Positions 43,115 to 52,394 of a DNA stretch of 64,000 nt are shown piece after piece. The notes beneath the pieces were generated by a model, which saw only the letters and a program-made list of their open reading frames with translations, did no database searches and had not been told where the DNA came from. The DNA is from Clostridium sp. Its GTDB lineage: Bacteria; Bacillota; Clostridia; Lachnospirales; Lachnospiraceae. Position 1 is the first letter of the stretch. Each line of letters begins with the position of its first letter. Made by a program: the position numbers and the translations under genes. The stretch covers positions 62,001 through 126,000 of the forward strand of contig JAMPFS010000002.1 of the NCBI GenBank assembly GCA_023664325.1, read 5' to 3'.

Positions 43115-46042
43115 TTATTTTGCTCCTTTCTGTTTCATTGCCGCAAACAGACTGCGAAGTCTGATCTTTACCGCACCCAGGTTCGTGATCTCATCAATCT
43201 TAATCTGGGTATAGATCTTGCCTTTTTCCTCTAATATTCTCCGAACCTCATCCGTCGTAATCGCATCCACGCCACAGCCAAAAGAGACAAGCTGTACCAG
43301 GTTAAGGTTTGGATCCTGTTCCGTAGCCACATATTCTGCCGCTGCATACATGCGGGAATGATACATCCACTGATTCAGCACCTTTGTATCCACATGTTCT
43401 GCCATATCCGATACAGAGTCCTCTGTAATAACCACTGCGCCGAGGTCACAAATCAGTTTATTAATTCCGTGGTTGATTTCCGGATCCAGGTGATACGGAC
43501 GTCCGGCAAGCACAATAACCGGTCTGTCCTCCCTCTGGGCAATGCGGAGATATTTTCGTCCTTCCATGCGAACCAGTTTCATATGCCTGTCATATTCCTC
43601 ATACGCATAATTACATGCCATTGCCACATCCGACAGCTTGAAATTCCCGAAATAACGCTCTAACACTGCGTGGAACTTCTTTGTAAAATCCTTCCTCCGG
43701 TGGATTCCAAGATACTCGTAGATAAACTTTACATCGGATAAATCTTTGACATTTGCCTCCAATACCTCCGGATAATAGGCTACTACCGGACAATTGTAAT
43801 GGTTGTCACCGAGCCCCTCGTCAAAATTATAACTTAAACAAGGATAAAAAATGGCATCTACATCTTCCTTCAGCAACGCTTCAATATGTCCGTGCATCAG
43901 CTTTGCCGGGAAACATACCGTATCGGATGGAATCGTATGCTGACCGCTTAAATACAAGCTTCTGCTGGAATTTGGCGATGTCACCACGTTAAATCCCAAT
44001 CTGGTAAATATAGTGTACCAGAACGGAAGCAGCTCATACATATTAAGACCCATTGGAATCCCTATCGTTCCCCTTGCCCTGTCCTTTGGAATGTCCGAAC
44101 ATCTGTATCCCTCCAATATCCTTAACTTATAATCATATAAATCATACCTTGTTCCCTCTGCTTTTTTCGCCGTCGGCTTATCACAACGGTTACCGCTGAT
44201 AAATCTCCTGCCATTTGCAAAGGTATTAATCGTAAGCTTACAGTGATTGCTGCATCCATTACAGGTCGTCATTTGAATCTCGTGGGTAAAGGCTTTAAGC
44301 GCCTCGGCATTGGAAATCGTGCTTTTTCCGGTACTGTTTTCCTTCGCATAAATCGCAGCGCCAAACGCTCCCATAATGCCTGCCATCTCCGGTCTTACCA
44401 CGTCATGCCCGATTTCCTGCTCAAAAGCCCGCAGCACTGCATTATTCAGGAAAGTTCCTCCCTGTACCACAATATGCTCGCCAAGCTGCTTTGCAGAGGC
44501 GGCACGGATTACCTTATAAAGGGCATTCTTGACAACCGAAATCGACAATCCGGCAGATATATTCTCGATGCTGGCGCCATCCTTTTGTGCCTGTTTCACA
44601 GAAGAATTCATAAATACGGTACAACGGGAACCCAAATCTACCGGCTTATCTGCAAACAGACCAAGCTTTGCAAAATCGGCAATCGGATAACCCAATGCGC
44701 CTGCAAAGGTCTGAAGGAAAGAACCACAGCCGGAAGAACAGGCTTCATTTAAGAATATATTATCAATGGCATTATTCCGAATCTGGAAACATTTAATATC
44801 CTGCCCGCCAATATCAATAATAAAATCAACATCCGGCTGGAACTTCTTTGCCGCCGTAAAATGCGCCACCGTCTCCACGATACCAAAATCCACGCCAAAG
44901 GCATTCATAATCATCTCTTCGCCATATCCGGTTACCGCAGATGCCTCAATATGGATATCAGGATAATCCACATAAAGCTTTTCCAAAAACTCCCTGATAA
45001 TCGGCACCGGATTACCGCCATTTGGCAGATATTCCGAGCAGAGAATGTTTGCATCTTCATCCGTCACCACCGCCTTTACGGTAGTAGAACCGGCATCTAT
45101 CCCCAGATACGCCGGCCCGCTGATATGATCCACCTGCCTGATATGGTCGGAATTTTTTTTGTGGCGCTTTACAAAAGCATTATATTCATCCTCAGAAGTA
45201 AATAATGGCTTACAGCTCGCATATCCGCCGGAAGCAATATAACCATTGATCTTCTCCTTAAGCTCCTGCAAATCAAAGGTTTTGCTGTCCTTCTTAAGCG
45301 CTGCCCCCATTGCCACAAAATACAGGGAATTATCGGGAGCAACCCCCTCTAATTTCAATGTGGCATCAAAAGCTTTTCGCAGTTCGGACAAAAAGGTAAG
45401 CGGGCCTCCAAGATATACGACTTTTCCCTCTATCTCACGCCCCTGTGCAAGACCTGCAATCGTCTGATTCACCACCGCATAGAAAATGCTTGCCGCAATA
45501 TCATTTTTCTGTGCGCCCTGATTTAAGAGGGGCTGCACATCTGATTTTGCAAACACGCCACAACGGCTGGCAATGGTATAGATTTTCTCATAGCTTTTGG
45601 CAGCCTCATTCATTGCCCCCGCTTCCATGTCCAGCAAAGTTGCCATCTGGTCAATAAATGCCCCCGTGCCACCCGCACAGGAACCGTTCATGCGAACCTC
45701 CAATCCGTCCGTTAAAAATAAGATTTTGGCATCTTCCCCGCCTAACTCTATTACCACGTCTGTTCCCGGAATCGCCTTATTCACAGCCACTCTTGTCGCA
45801 TATACCTCCTGCTCAAATGGTATGCCTAAAGTATCTGCAATACCCATTCCGGCAGAACCGGAAATGCAAAGGCTCATTTCCCTTTCCCCCGGAAACTGCT
45901 TCATGATATCTTCTAACATGCCTACTGTTTTGCCGGTAACCTGTGAGAAATGCCTCTGATAATCCTTGTAAACAATATAATCTTTCTCATCTAGCACAAC
46001 ACATTTTAATGTGGTTGATCCTACATCTAATCCTATTTTCAT
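43115..46042 (-). CDS. Double BadF/BcrA-type ATPase, acyl-CoA dehydratase activase
   Basis: 975 residues. Two ASKHA ATPase domains follow each other: MKIGLDVGSTTLKC (1-260) and YLGIDAGSTTVKA (about 320-575). The cluster-binding Cys motifs are NGSCAGGTGAF with SRCGVFAKSDVQ in the first, and CSSGCGSFLQ with GSRCTVFMNSS in the second. A DUF2229-like region follows (IGIPMGLNMYELLPFWYTIF, key part GIPMGLNMYEL; CFPAKLMHGH). The family activates 2-hydroxyacyl-CoA dehydratases by ATP-driven electron transfer; this long form has no firmly known partner. The ATG at 46042 follows AGAGGTATCGGA. It is cotranscribed with the next gene. Confidence 0.88.
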   Translation of the reverse strand: MKIGLDVGSTTLKCVVLDEKDYIVYKDYQRHFSQVTGKTVGMLEDIMKQFPGEREMSLCISGSAGMGIADTLGIPFEQEVYATRVAVNKAIPGTDVVIELGGEDAKILFLTDGLEVRMNGSCAGGTGAFIDQMATLLDMEAGAMNEAAKSYEKIYTIASRCGVFAKSDVQPLLNQGAQKNDIAASIFYAVVNQTIAGLAQGREIEGKVVYLGGPLTFLSELRKAFDATLKLEGVAPDNSLYFVAMGAALKKDSKTFDLQELKEKINGYIASGGYASCKPLFTSEDEYNAFVKRHKKNSDHIRQVDHISGPAYLGIDAGSTTVKAVVTDEDANILCSEYLPNGGNPVPIIREFLEKLYVDYPDIHIEASAVTGYGEEMIMNAFGVDFGIVETVAHFTAAKKFQPDVDFIIDIGGQDIKCFQIRNNAIDNIFLNEACSSGCGSFLQTFAGALGYPIADFAKLGLFADKPVDLGSRCTVFMNSSVKQAQKDGASIENISAGLSISVVKNALYKVIRAASAKQLGEHIVVQGGTFLNNAVLRAFEQEIGHDVVRPEMAGIMGAFGAAIYAKENSTGKSTISNAEALKAFTHEIQMTTCNGCSNHCKLTINTFANGRRFISGNRCDKPTAKKAEGTRYDLYDYKLRILEGYRCSDIPKDRARGTIGIPMGLNMYELLPFWYTIFTRLGFNVVTSPNSSRSLYLSGQHTIPSDTVCFPAKLMHGHIEALLKEDVDAIFYPCLSYNFDEGLGDNHYNCPVVAYYPEVLEANVKDLSDVKFIYEYLGIHRRKDFTKKFHAVLERYFGNFKLSDVAMACNYAYEEYDRHMKLVRMEGRKYLRIAQREDRPVIVLAGRPYHLDPEINHGINKLICDLGAVVITEDSVSDMAEHVDTKVLNQWMYHSRMYAAAEYVATEQDPNLNLVQLVSFGCGVDAITTDEVRRILEEKGKIYTQIKIDEITNLGAVKIRLRSLFAAMKQKGAK

Positions 46043-46113
46043 TCCGATACCTCTTTTTCCTATGTTTTCTTCTATCTTTATCATGTTTATTATTTAAGTT
46101 TCAGACATATGCA

Positions 46114-46142
46114 ATTCTAACACACTTTAAAATACATTGCAA
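46114..46142 (-). promoter_or_regulatory. Promoter of the dehydratase activase operon
   Basis: Minus strand: -35 TTGCAA (46137-46142), 17-bp spacer, -10 TAGAAT (46114-46119). Start codon at 46042. Confidence 0.6.
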
Positions 46143-46179
46143 TTACGTTTCCTCTGTTAAAATCTGTATATATACAGGT

Positions 46180-46215
46180 AAAGTACCGGCTTTTTTCCAT
46201 ACATGCCGGTACTTT
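46180..46215 (-). terminator. Probable terminator of the RND operon
   Basis: Perfect 11-bp arms AAAGTACCGGC (46180-46190) and GCCGGTACTTT (46205-46215), 14-nt loop. The stem itself ends in TTT but no longer T run follows, so efficiency is uncertain. Confidence 0.6.
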
Positions 46216-46228
46216 ATTCATGTGATTT

Positions 46229-49200
46229 CTATTCGTGTTCTGCCTCTTCTGTAAAGACACTGTTCTCTGTAACCTCAACGAAAAGTGTATCCTCATTCTC
46301 CGGCAGGCTGCCATCACCTTCTAATAAAGGAGAGTCGTTCCTGCCCTTCCCTGCCTTTTTGCGATTGAAAATCTCATAGATGCAAGGCACCACGATCAGG
46401 GTCAGCAGTGTTCCGTAAATCAGTCCGCCAATGGTAACGAGCGCCATTGGCTGCGCCATATCCGCTCCCATTCCGACTCCAAGCGCCATTGTTGACAAAC
46501 CAAGAATGGTGGTTAACGCTGTCATGGTAATTGGCCGCAGACGGTTCTTTCCCGTCACGATAATCGCCTCCCTTGTCTCCATTCCTTCCTCCCGCAGCTG
46601 GTTAATGGAATCCACAAACACAATACCATTATTTACAATAATACCTGCCAGCATTACCATGCCTACCATAGCAATAATACTCACATCATTACCCGTTATG
46701 TACAATGCGGCAAACCCACCGGTAAATGCCAGCGGAATCGTAAACATGACAATAAACGGACTCTTAAGGGATTGGAACTGGGCTACCATAATCAAATACA
46801 TAAATGCAATTGCCAGTACCATCATCAGCATAATCTGCCCCATCGCTTCCATGACGGTTTCATTTTCACCGGCATACTCAATACTGTACCCGGCTGGAAG
46901 GGAAACATCTTCAAGCTCCTTTTCTACACGGTTTGACACATCCGTTACGGTATACCCATCCTCAACCTGTCCGGTAACCGTAATATATCTGGTCTGGTTA
47001 TTACGCTGGATAGCAGAAAGGGATCGGGTATCCTCTACCTCCGCAATCTTCTTAATCTTGATCTTTTTTGTTTCCTCCCCTTCTTTGCCCTCGATTGTAA
47101 GGTTTTCAATATCATCCAATGTATATTCCTCTTCCTCCTCGTCCTTCACATACACGGAATAATCCTTTGAATCTGTCGCAAGTGTTGTGGCGCTGCTTGC
47201 CTCTGCCAATACACCCTGTATTTTCTGATAAACCTGCGCAACCGTAAGACCATATTTTGCTGCTTTATCCTTATCAACAATCACACGGTATTCCGGCGTT
47301 GCATCTTCTAACCCATTATCAATCTCGGTAAGACCATCCACATTTTCCAACTGCTCACCAATCTGAACCGCTAATTCCTCTAATTTATCAAGCTCCTTAC
47401 CCTTTATCTGTATGGATATGCCGGACGACGTAATCGCGCTCATATCCATAGTAGAAGCCGTCACCGATATTTCACAATCAAAATCTTTTGTTTTTTCCGT
47501 GATCAGATTGGCAATCTCTTCATTGCTAAGCTTTTTGTCTTCCTTACACTCAATATAGTAGCTTACGGAATCAATGCTGTCATTCGATCCTAAACCTAAC
47601 ATCGACATGGAACCACCGCTTAACATGGCTCCAATGGTTTTGATATCCTCAATCTCCGACACTGCATCGATTACCCGGTCAGACATCTGCGCCGTTTCTT
47701 CCAGCGTTTTTGTACCCTCCGGCATAGTCAGGCTCATGGACATCTGGGTGGAATCCATATCCGGGAAAAATGAAAAGCCCTTAGACAGGGATAATCCCAT
47801 ACTTATAATAAACAGCGCCAATGCAATCACCAATACAACTGCCTTATGATCCAATGCGTTTGGCAGCCATTTGACATAAACCTCGCTGATCCTGCTGATT
47901 AATTTATTCTCTTTTTCCGATACCCGGTCAAAGGTCTTTGATGCCACCATTGGCACAAAGGTAATCGCAATGATCAGGCTGGCTAACAGGGAATATGCTA
48001 TGGTAAGCCCCATATCCTTAAATAACTGTCTTGTAATACCTGAAGTAAACACAATCGGCAGGAATACACAGACCGTTGTAAGCGTGGATGCCGTAATTGC
48101 CCCGACCACCTGGCTTGCGCCTTCTATTGCTGCTTCCCTCACCGAGTACCCATCTTTTCTCAGCCGGTAAATATTCTCGATTACCACGATCGAATTATCC
48201 ACCAGCATGCCGACACCGAGCGCCAGACCGGAAAGGGAGATCACATTTAAGGTTACGCCGCTGAAATACATCAGGACAATGGCAAACACGACGGATACCG
48301 GAATGGATACCGCTATAATCCCTGTCGGACGCAAATCCTTCAAAAAGCACAGCAATATTAAAATTGCAAGGACTGCGCCATATAACAGATTGCTGAGTAC
48401 GGAATTTGCAATTAAGTCAATATACATGCCCTGATCCATAAGGGTTGAAAAATGAACCGTCTCATCTTCTTTCTCGATCTCCTCAAATTTTTGTTTCAGG
48501 CTGTCCGCAACTGCCTTTGTGGAATGTTCATTCTGTTTGGCGATCGAAAGAATAATTCCCGGATTTTTATTCAGTCTTGTGTAAATGGAATCTTCATTGC
48601 TCTGTATAAACACATCCGCTACATCTGAAAGCTTAATCGGGTCTACGCCGTCCATTCCGAGATCCAACAGAACAAAATCAGAAAGCGCCTCTACATCATC
48701 AAATTTTTCACCAACACGTATTAAATACTCTACATCATCCTCTGTTACATAGCCTGCCGGATAATCAAAGTTCTGGGCAGTCAGGATTCCCTTAATCGTA
48801 TCAATTGTAATAATATTTTGCATATCTGCGCCGTCGTAAGCTGCATCTTTTGCATCCTCTAAGGCGTTCTTCTGCTCCTTCAGGGTCGCTTCACCCTGTG
48901 TCAGCTCTGCCTGCGCCTGGTTCATCTGGCTCTGTGTTTCCGCCTCTTTTTCTTTCAGCGACACATAACCCTCATCTAACTGCGTTTTTCCGCTTGTAAT
49001 TTTTTTCAAAGCGCTGGCAAGCTGTTTTTTCCCTTTTTCGATCTCTTTCAATCCACTCTTGATCTGGGTGAGCGCTGTCTGCAAGGACTGGATATAAGCC
49101 GGCAGTGTGTCAAATGTAAGCGGATTGCCGTCTGTACCTGTCAATGCCTTCCCATCTGCATCCTTCATATTTGCAAGACCTTGTTCCATCTGCGCAATGG

Positions 49201-50182
49201 CTGCCTCTAATGCCTGCGCCTGTGCCTGCAGCTCTGCATTTTCCGGATCCATCAATAATCCTGCATCGATCTGCGCTTTGCCGGCTACAGCAGTCTGATA
49301 ACCGGTAAGCAGCTCATTTAGCCCCTCTATCGCCTGCTCTAACGCTTTTTTCTGTTCCTTTAGCGTCTTCTCATTTTCTTCGAGTTCCTTTTGCGCCGCT
49401 TTAATCTCATCTTCTGATTTCAATAATTCATACTTGGAAGTTGTAATCTGATTTTCTGCTTTTGCAAACTCCTTGCCTGCAGTCGCCTGTCCGCTTTTCA
49501 GCTGCTGCTGTCCGCTGTTTAACTGGCTCTCGCCATCCGCGATTGCATCTTCTGCCTCTGCAAACTTCTTGTCTAAGGATTTTTTCACTTTTTTATTTAC
49601 AGCATCCACTTTATCCTTCCGGATTACCACCTGGACAGATTCCTCAATCATGCCCATCGGGGTGACAGATGCAACCCCTGCGACACCCTCAATATCAGGC
49701 TGTAGTTCGTTGGAGACATAATCGCTGAGTTCTGCAATGTCCGCTCCATCTTTTTCCACAGCCGTCACTGCCACCGGCATCATATTCGGGTTTATTTTTA
49801 AAATGAGTGGATTCCCGACGGTATCATCAAAATATCCGGTAATCTGGTCAAGGCTTTCCCGCATATCCACTGTTGCAGTATCCATATTTGTATCCTGGTT
49901 AAATTCGAGGATAACCATGGAATAGTTTTCCGCTGAAATCGAATTAATCTCTTTAATATTATCAATGGTTGCAATAGACTGTTCGATCGGTTTTGTGACA
50001 CCGTTCTCCACCGTCTCCGGGCTCGCGCCGGGATAAGTTGTCATAATAATCGCATATGGAAATTCCATATCCGGCAGCAAATCCACAGTCATCTTGGTGT
50101 ATGCCACTATACCTAAAATAATGACCAGTACGATTCCCACAACAACCGTATATGCTTTCTTAACACTGAATTTTGAAATCAT
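46229..50182 (-). CDS. RND-superfamily efflux permease with coiled-coil insertion
   Basis: 1317 residues, the HAE1/AcrB layout: one N-terminal helix (about 10-28), a large outer domain, a helix block, a second outer domain and a second helix block. The TM4 motif is GMLVDNSIVVIENIYRLRKDG (key VDNSIVVIEN), with Asp-Asn where AcrB has Asp-Asp. Residues about 195-450 are an extra, strongly coiled-coil segment rich in Gln, Lys and Glu, placed between the first and second porter subdomains. No membrane-fusion or outer-membrane gene is near, as expected in a Gram-positive. It is the last gene of the marR-led operon, 16 bp after the lipoprotein gene. Substrate unknown. Confidence 0.93.
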   Translation of the reverse strand: MISKFSVKKAYTVVVGIVLVIILGIVAYTKMTVDLLPDMEFPYAIIMTTYPGASPETVENGVTKPIEQSIATIDNIKEINSISAENYSMVILEFNQDTNMDTATVDMRESLDQITGYFDDTVGNPLILKINPNMMPVAVTAVEKDGADIAELSDYVSNELQPDIEGVAGVASVTPMGMIEESVQVVIRKDKVDAVNKKVKKSLDKKFAEAEDAIADGESQLNSGQQQLKSGQATAGKEFAKAENQITTSKYELLKSEDEIKAAQKELEENEKTLKEQKKALEQAIEGLNELLTGYQTAVAGKAQIDAGLLMDPENAELQAQAQALEAAIAQMEQGLANMKDADGKALTGTDGNPLTFDTLPAYIQSLQTALTQIKSGLKEIEKGKKQLASALKKITSGKTQLDEGYVSLKEKEAETQSQMNQAQAELTQGEATLKEQKNALEDAKDAAYDGADMQNIITIDTIKGILTAQNFDYPAGYVTEDDVEYLIRVGEKFDDVEALSDFVLLDLGMDGVDPIKLSDVADVFIQSNEDSIYTRLNKNPGIILSIAKQNEHSTKAVADSLKQKFEEIEKEDETVHFSTLMDQGMYIDLIANSVLSNLLYGAVLAILILLCFLKDLRPTGIIAVSIPVSVVFAIVLMYFSGVTLNVISLSGLALGVGMLVDNSIVVIENIYRLRKDGYSVREAAIEGASQVVGAITASTLTTVCVFLPIVFTSGITRQLFKDMGLTIAYSLLASLIIAITFVPMVASKTFDRVSEKENKLISRISEVYVKWLPNALDHKAVVLVIALALFIISMGLSLSKGFSFFPDMDSTQMSMSLTMPEGTKTLEETAQMSDRVIDAVSEIEDIKTIGAMLSGGSMSMLGLGSNDSIDSVSYYIECKEDKKLSNEEIANLITEKTKDFDCEISVTASTMDMSAITSSGISIQIKGKELDKLEELAVQIGEQLENVDGLTEIDNGLEDATPEYRVIVDKDKAAKYGLTVAQVYQKIQGVLAEASSATTLATDSKDYSVYVKDEEEEEYTLDDIENLTIEGKEGEETKKIKIKKIAEVEDTRSLSAIQRNNQTRYITVTGQVEDGYTVTDVSNRVEKELEDVSLPAGYSIEYAGENETVMEAMGQIMLMMVLAIAFMYLIMVAQFQSLKSPFIVMFTIPLAFTGGFAALYITGNDVSIIAMVGMVMLAGIIVNNGIVFVDSINQLREEGMETREAIIVTGKNRLRPITMTALTTILGLSTMALGVGMGADMAQPMALVTIGGLIYGTLLTLIVVPCIYEIFNRKKAGKGRNDSPLLEGDGSLPENEDTLFVEVTENSVFTEEAEHE

Positions 50183-50198
50183 AATATCCTCCTTTTAT

Positions 50199-51137
50199 CT
50201 ATTCCATAACCTCACTGCCAACCGGGGCTGGATGTTTAAATGCCGTTGGGAACGTTGCTATTTCCAGCATATATGCAATTTCAACTTTACCATAAGATAG
50301 TTTGTCCTTTTCTTTTTCTACATGTGTGCTATCATAGTAAACTGTTACATTCCGGTACTCCGGCTGTTCCCCGTCAATCGTAAGATTGATATTTATACAG
50401 TGGTTGGATCGGTATAGAAAACTGGTTTCTTTTAATTTATCACCATAAGATGCTTTTATCTCATCTAACAGTTCCCCTGCGCCTTCAAATTCCAAAAACT
50501 GCTCTTCACTGATCGGTATGGCTCCGTATTCCCGGAAACCGTCATCCATCAGATAATATAGATAATAAGTACAATATTTTTCTCCCTTTTTATCACTGAA
50601 AATACGAAATTCCAGTTCACCTTTTTCATTTTGCAGCAGATATCCGCATCCTGATATATCCGGTTCTATCACTTTGTTGTTATTATCCACGCTATACAAA
50701 AAAGTGACCGGGATTCCCTGTCTTACATGCTGTATCATCGCATAATCCTTTGTCCGGTAGCTTAACAGATCGGTCTGCACCTCATCGATCTGCTCGATTC
50801 CTTCCTCCACAAGCTCACAGCCTTCTGAGGTCATATACCAGATTGTGTAATCCTCTTCCTTTGTCAAAACAAAAGCCTCATGTATACCATCTTTATTGTA
50901 ATCATCATACAGGAAACTTATCATTTCCTCATTGCTCACGGCCTCAAACATTGTGAGTAAGTCTCCCCTCGAAAAGTCTGCCTGCTTTTCACTCTGTTCT
51001 TCCGTTTCATCCTGCAATTCCAGTGTGATTTCTGCCTGATTTTCACTCTTTTGCTCTGTCTTTACAATCGAACAGCCGCTAAGCCAGACTATAAACACAC
51101 TGCATAACAGAAACCATCTCTTCTCTTTTTTCTGCAT
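50199..51137 (-). CDS. Lipoprotein of unknown function in the RND operon
   Basis: 312 residues. Signal peptide with lipobox ending WLSGC (Cys near 22), then an acidic Glu/Gln-rich linker, then a region with NKDGIHEAFVLTKE (DxNxDG-like) that recalls VCBS/EF-hand-like calcium loops. I do not recognise a family beyond that. It lies between yigZ (36 bp) and the RND gene (16 bp), so it could be an external partner of the pump; this is inference. Confidence 0.75.
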   Translation of the reverse strand: MQKKEKRWFLLCSVFIVWLSGCSIVKTEQKSENQAEITLELQDETEEQSEKQADFSRGDLLTMFEAVSNEEMISFLYDDYNKDGIHEAFVLTKEEDYTIWYMTSEGCELVEEGIEQIDEVQTDLLSYRTKDYAMIQHVRQGIPVTFLYSVDNNNKVIEPDISGCGYLLQNEKGELEFRIFSDKKGEKYCTYYLYYLMDDGFREYGAIPISEEQFLEFEGAGELLDEIKASYGDKLKETSFLYRSNHCININLTIDGEQPEYRNVTVYYDSTHVEKEKDKLSYGKVEIAYMLEIATFPTAFKHPAPVGSEVME

Positions 51138-51173
51138 AACCTGCTCCGTTCCTGCCGTATACTTCTTATTTTC

Positions 51174-51806
51174 CTAAAACTTCTGTACCGTAAACACAGC
51201 ATCTTTCTTTGTAAACTTTGCTCTCGCTGCGGTTGCCTCTGTCAACGCCTTCTCAATTCTTTCCACATCATCAATATATATTTCCGTTTGCAAAACTACG
51301 TCCTCACCATATTCACTATCCAAGACCGCAATGTTCTCATTTCCCAGCAGATATTGGATCTTTCCCAAATCCGTATAGCCTGCCGTAATGGAAAATGGTA
51401 CCATAAAACGCTTCCTGACAATTTGGGCAGCTTCCACCGCCGCCTTCGCTGCATCCGTATATGCGCGAACCAGTCCCCCCGTGCCGAGCAGTGTTCCGCC
51501 AAAATATCTGGTTACGACAATACATATGTTGCAAAGCTCCTTTCCGGTAATCACCTCTAAAATCGGTTTTCCCGCTGTTCCCCCCGGCTCACCATCATCG
51601 GAAAACCGCAAAAGCGGCTGCTGTTCGCCAATCACATAGGCATAGCAGTTATGCCTTGCATCATAATGCTTTTTTTTGATTTCATTCACAAAGGAAAGCG
51701 CTTCTTCCTCAGTCTCCGCATGCCGGACATACCCAATAAACCTTGATTTCTTTTCCACAATCTCACCGGTACTATCCTCTATAATTGTAGCATATTCCTT
51801 GATCAT
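51174..51806 (-). CDS. YigZ/IMPACT-family protein
   Basis: 210 residues. The N-terminal UPF0029 domain has KKSRFIGYV, DARHNCYAYVIG, FSDDGEPGGTAGKPIL and YFGGTLLGTGGLVRAY, all hallmarks. The C-terminal DUF1949-like domain (about 140-205) follows. Eukaryotic IMPACT regulates Gcn2; the bacterial role is unclear. Its ATG overlaps the marR stop (ATGA), so it is translationally coupled to the regulator. Confidence 0.94.
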   Translation of the reverse strand: MIKEYATIIEDSTGEIVEKKSRFIGYVRHAETEEEALSFVNEIKKKHYDARHNCYAYVIGEQQPLLRFSDDGEPGGTAGKPILEVITGKELCNICIVVTRYFGGTLLGTGGLVRAYTDAAKAAVEAAQIVRKRFMVPFSITAGYTDLGKIQYLLGNENIAVLDSEYGEDVVLQTEIYIDDVERIEKALTEATAARAKFTKKDAVFTVQKF

Positions 51807-52228
51807 TTTCGTATTTCCCCATGTTCCACAATTTTATGTAAGATCCGCTGCAATGCGAGTGTATCCTCCTCTCCCAATGACAAAAGGAAAACAGCAATCT
51901 CATTGATTCCCTCCTCATACCGGCGGATAACCTCCTCATGCCCCGTCTCTGTTATATGTACCAGGACTTTCCGTTTATCCCGTGGATCCGGTTTGCGCCG
52001 GGCATAGCCCTTCTTCTCCAATGCGTTAAGGACAGCCGCAATTCTCGAAGATACCACACAGGATGCCTCCGATAATTCCCCCGCCGTTGCGCCATCATGC
52101 ACAAAATGAAGATATCCTAAAATAGCCATCTCACCTTTGGAAATATCACTCATATGTTGAATGGTGACATGCTTGCTAAGCCTTGCCATATTTTTAAAAA
52201 TGTCTTCTGCGCTCTGTCTGTAATCCAT
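51803..52228 (-). CDS. MarR-family regulator of the RND operon
   Basis: 141 residues with the MarR winged helix: SKGEMAILGYLHFV, AGELSEASCVVSSRIAAVLNALEKKG (recognition helix) and the wing RKPDPRDKRKVLVHIT (key DPRDKRKV). It is the first gene of an operon with yigZ, a lipoprotein and the RND pump, so it probably represses the pump until a ligand binds. The ATG at 52228 has GAGGTGGAG immediately upstream; the open frame's earlier TTG is not needed. Confidence 0.93.
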   Translation of the reverse strand: MDYRQSAEDIFKNMARLSKHVTIQHMSDISKGEMAILGYLHFVHDGATAGELSEASCVVSSRIAAVLNALEKKGYARRKPDPRDKRKVLVHITETGHEEVIRRYEEGINEIAVFLLSLGEEDTLALQRILHKIVEHGEIRK

Positions 52229-52246
52229 ACTCCACCTCAATTTATT

Positions 52247-52290
52247 TCACACCGTGAGATATTATATATCATATTGCCTATGCCTGTCAA
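52247..52290 (-). promoter_or_regulatory. Promoter and possible MarR operator
   Basis: Minus strand: -35 TTGACA (52285-52290), 18-bp spacer, perfect -10 TATAAT (52261-52266). The imperfect palindrome TCACAC-C-GTGAGA (52247-52259) sits at the expected transcription start, a common place for MarR autorepression. Confidence 0.65.
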
Positions 52291-52355
52291 CACAATTCGA
52301 TGATTCAGAAGTTCGGATAGTTTTATGATTAAATATGGTAATTTTTGTCTATATT

Positions 52356-52364
52356 TGATATAAT
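52356..52364 (+). promoter_or_regulatory. Extended -10 promoter of the penicillin-binding protein gene
   Basis: TGATATAAT is a consensus extended -10 (TGn-TATAAT). No good -35 exists at 17 bp. It is 31 bp before the start codon and divergent from the marR promoter. Confidence 0.6.
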
Positions 52365-52394
52365 AGTTTAATTGTTAACGTCAGGAGGCAATTT

